Origin: an uncultured Collinsella sp.
GTDB lineage: Bacteria > Actinomycetota > Coriobacteriia > Coriobacteriales > Coriobacteriaceae
Direction: 5' to 3'
DNA length: 14,335 bases
Assembly: GCA_958427895.1 (NCBI GenBank)
Contig: CAUADW010000040.1
Location: forward strand, 1 to 14,335
Positions within the stretch are counted from its first letter, which is position 1, and each line of letters starts with the position of its first letter. The position numbers and the translations under genes were made by a program. Below, piece by piece: positions 14,249 through 14,335 of this stretch. A model generated the notes under the pieces. The model ran no database searches and had not been told where the DNA came from. It worked only from the letters and a program-made list of their open reading frames with translations.

Positions 14249-14335
14249 TTACTCGTTATTATCCTCGCGCGCCGCGATCTTTTCCACGCGAACGGCGTTT
14301 TCCTGGGTGAGCGCGGCGCCCGTCAACGGGTCCCA
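14249..14335 (-). CDS. C-terminal end of a probable molybdopterin oxidoreductase (formate dehydrogenase-like), 5' part outside window
   Basis: Only the last 28 codons and TAA are present. The peptide begins WDPLTG and contains ENAVRVEKIA, similar to the end of the molybdopterin-dinucleotide-binding domain of DMSO-reductase-family enzymes; formate dehydrogenase H ends its barrel with AVRVEPIAD. Its place directly upstream of selA-selB, with mobA further on, fits a selenocysteine-containing formate dehydrogenase alpha subunit. The fragment is too short to be sure, and the Sec codon and SECIS, if any, lie outside. Alternatives are another member of the same oxidoreductase superfamily or an unrelated protein. 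Confidence 0.5.
   Translation of the reverse strand, partial: WDPLTGAALTQENAVRVEKIAAREDNNE

Overview
This window reads as chromosomal DNA of a high-GC, anaerobic actinobacterium of class Coriobacteriia, most likely Collinsella or a close relative. That is inferred from G+C-rich codon use, the tig-clpP-clpX order, selenium and molybdenum enzymology, and an actinobacterial-style ClpX; no 16S gene is present to confirm it. Every gene I can support lies on the minus strand, so transcription runs from high to low coordinates.

Layout in transcription order. (1) 14335-9332 is a selenium/molybdenum block. It starts with the last 28 codons of a probable molybdopterin oxidoreductase (formate dehydrogenase-like). 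Next come selA (selenocysteine synthase) and selB (Sec-specific elongation factor), which overlap by ATGA, then a long hairpin and selC (tRNA-Sec, anticodon UCA). The block ends with mobA (Mo-cofactor guanylyltransferase) and a small Cys-rich protein carrying a DUF3343 / putative Se-S carrier domain. (2) 9331-7664 holds an intergenic region with repeated TGTTTCG motifs and a REP-like hairpin, then gdhA (NADP-type glutamate dehydrogenase) with a clear intrinsic terminator. (3) 7642-3689 begins with a second long hairpin, related to the one beside selC. After it come a FAD subunit and a fused [2Fe-2S]/molybdopterin subunit of a xanthine dehydrogenase-family hydroxylase, overlapping at TAATG and ending in a terminator. 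(4) 3627-1 holds tRNA-Leu(UAG), tig (trigger factor, probably starting at TTG), a terminator-like palindrome, clpP, and clpX, which runs off the left edge.

How the genes work together. SelA, SelB and tRNA-Sec are three of the four core parts for inserting selenocysteine at UGA; selD is not in the window. MobA makes the guanine dinucleotide form of the Mo cofactor used by formate dehydrogenases, so this block looks like a supply unit for a Sec-containing formate dehydrogenase mostly outside the window. The DUF3343 protein may handle labile selenium or sulfur. The nearby hydroxylase has the XdhD/YgfM-type architecture found among proposed selenium-dependent molybdenum hydroxylases, so it may use the same selenium supply in a different, non-Sec form. 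Trigger factor, ClpP and ClpX form an ordinary protein-quality-control module.

Most worth a second look: a pair of related long palindromes with compensated inner-arm differences; unusual positions in tRNA-Sec (C33, and G-A at the eighth acceptor pair); a SelB whose guanine-recognition motif reads T-M-C-D without the usual Lys; and a Cys-rich N-terminal extension on the DUF3343 protein. No CRISPR array, prophage or complete insertion sequence was seen.
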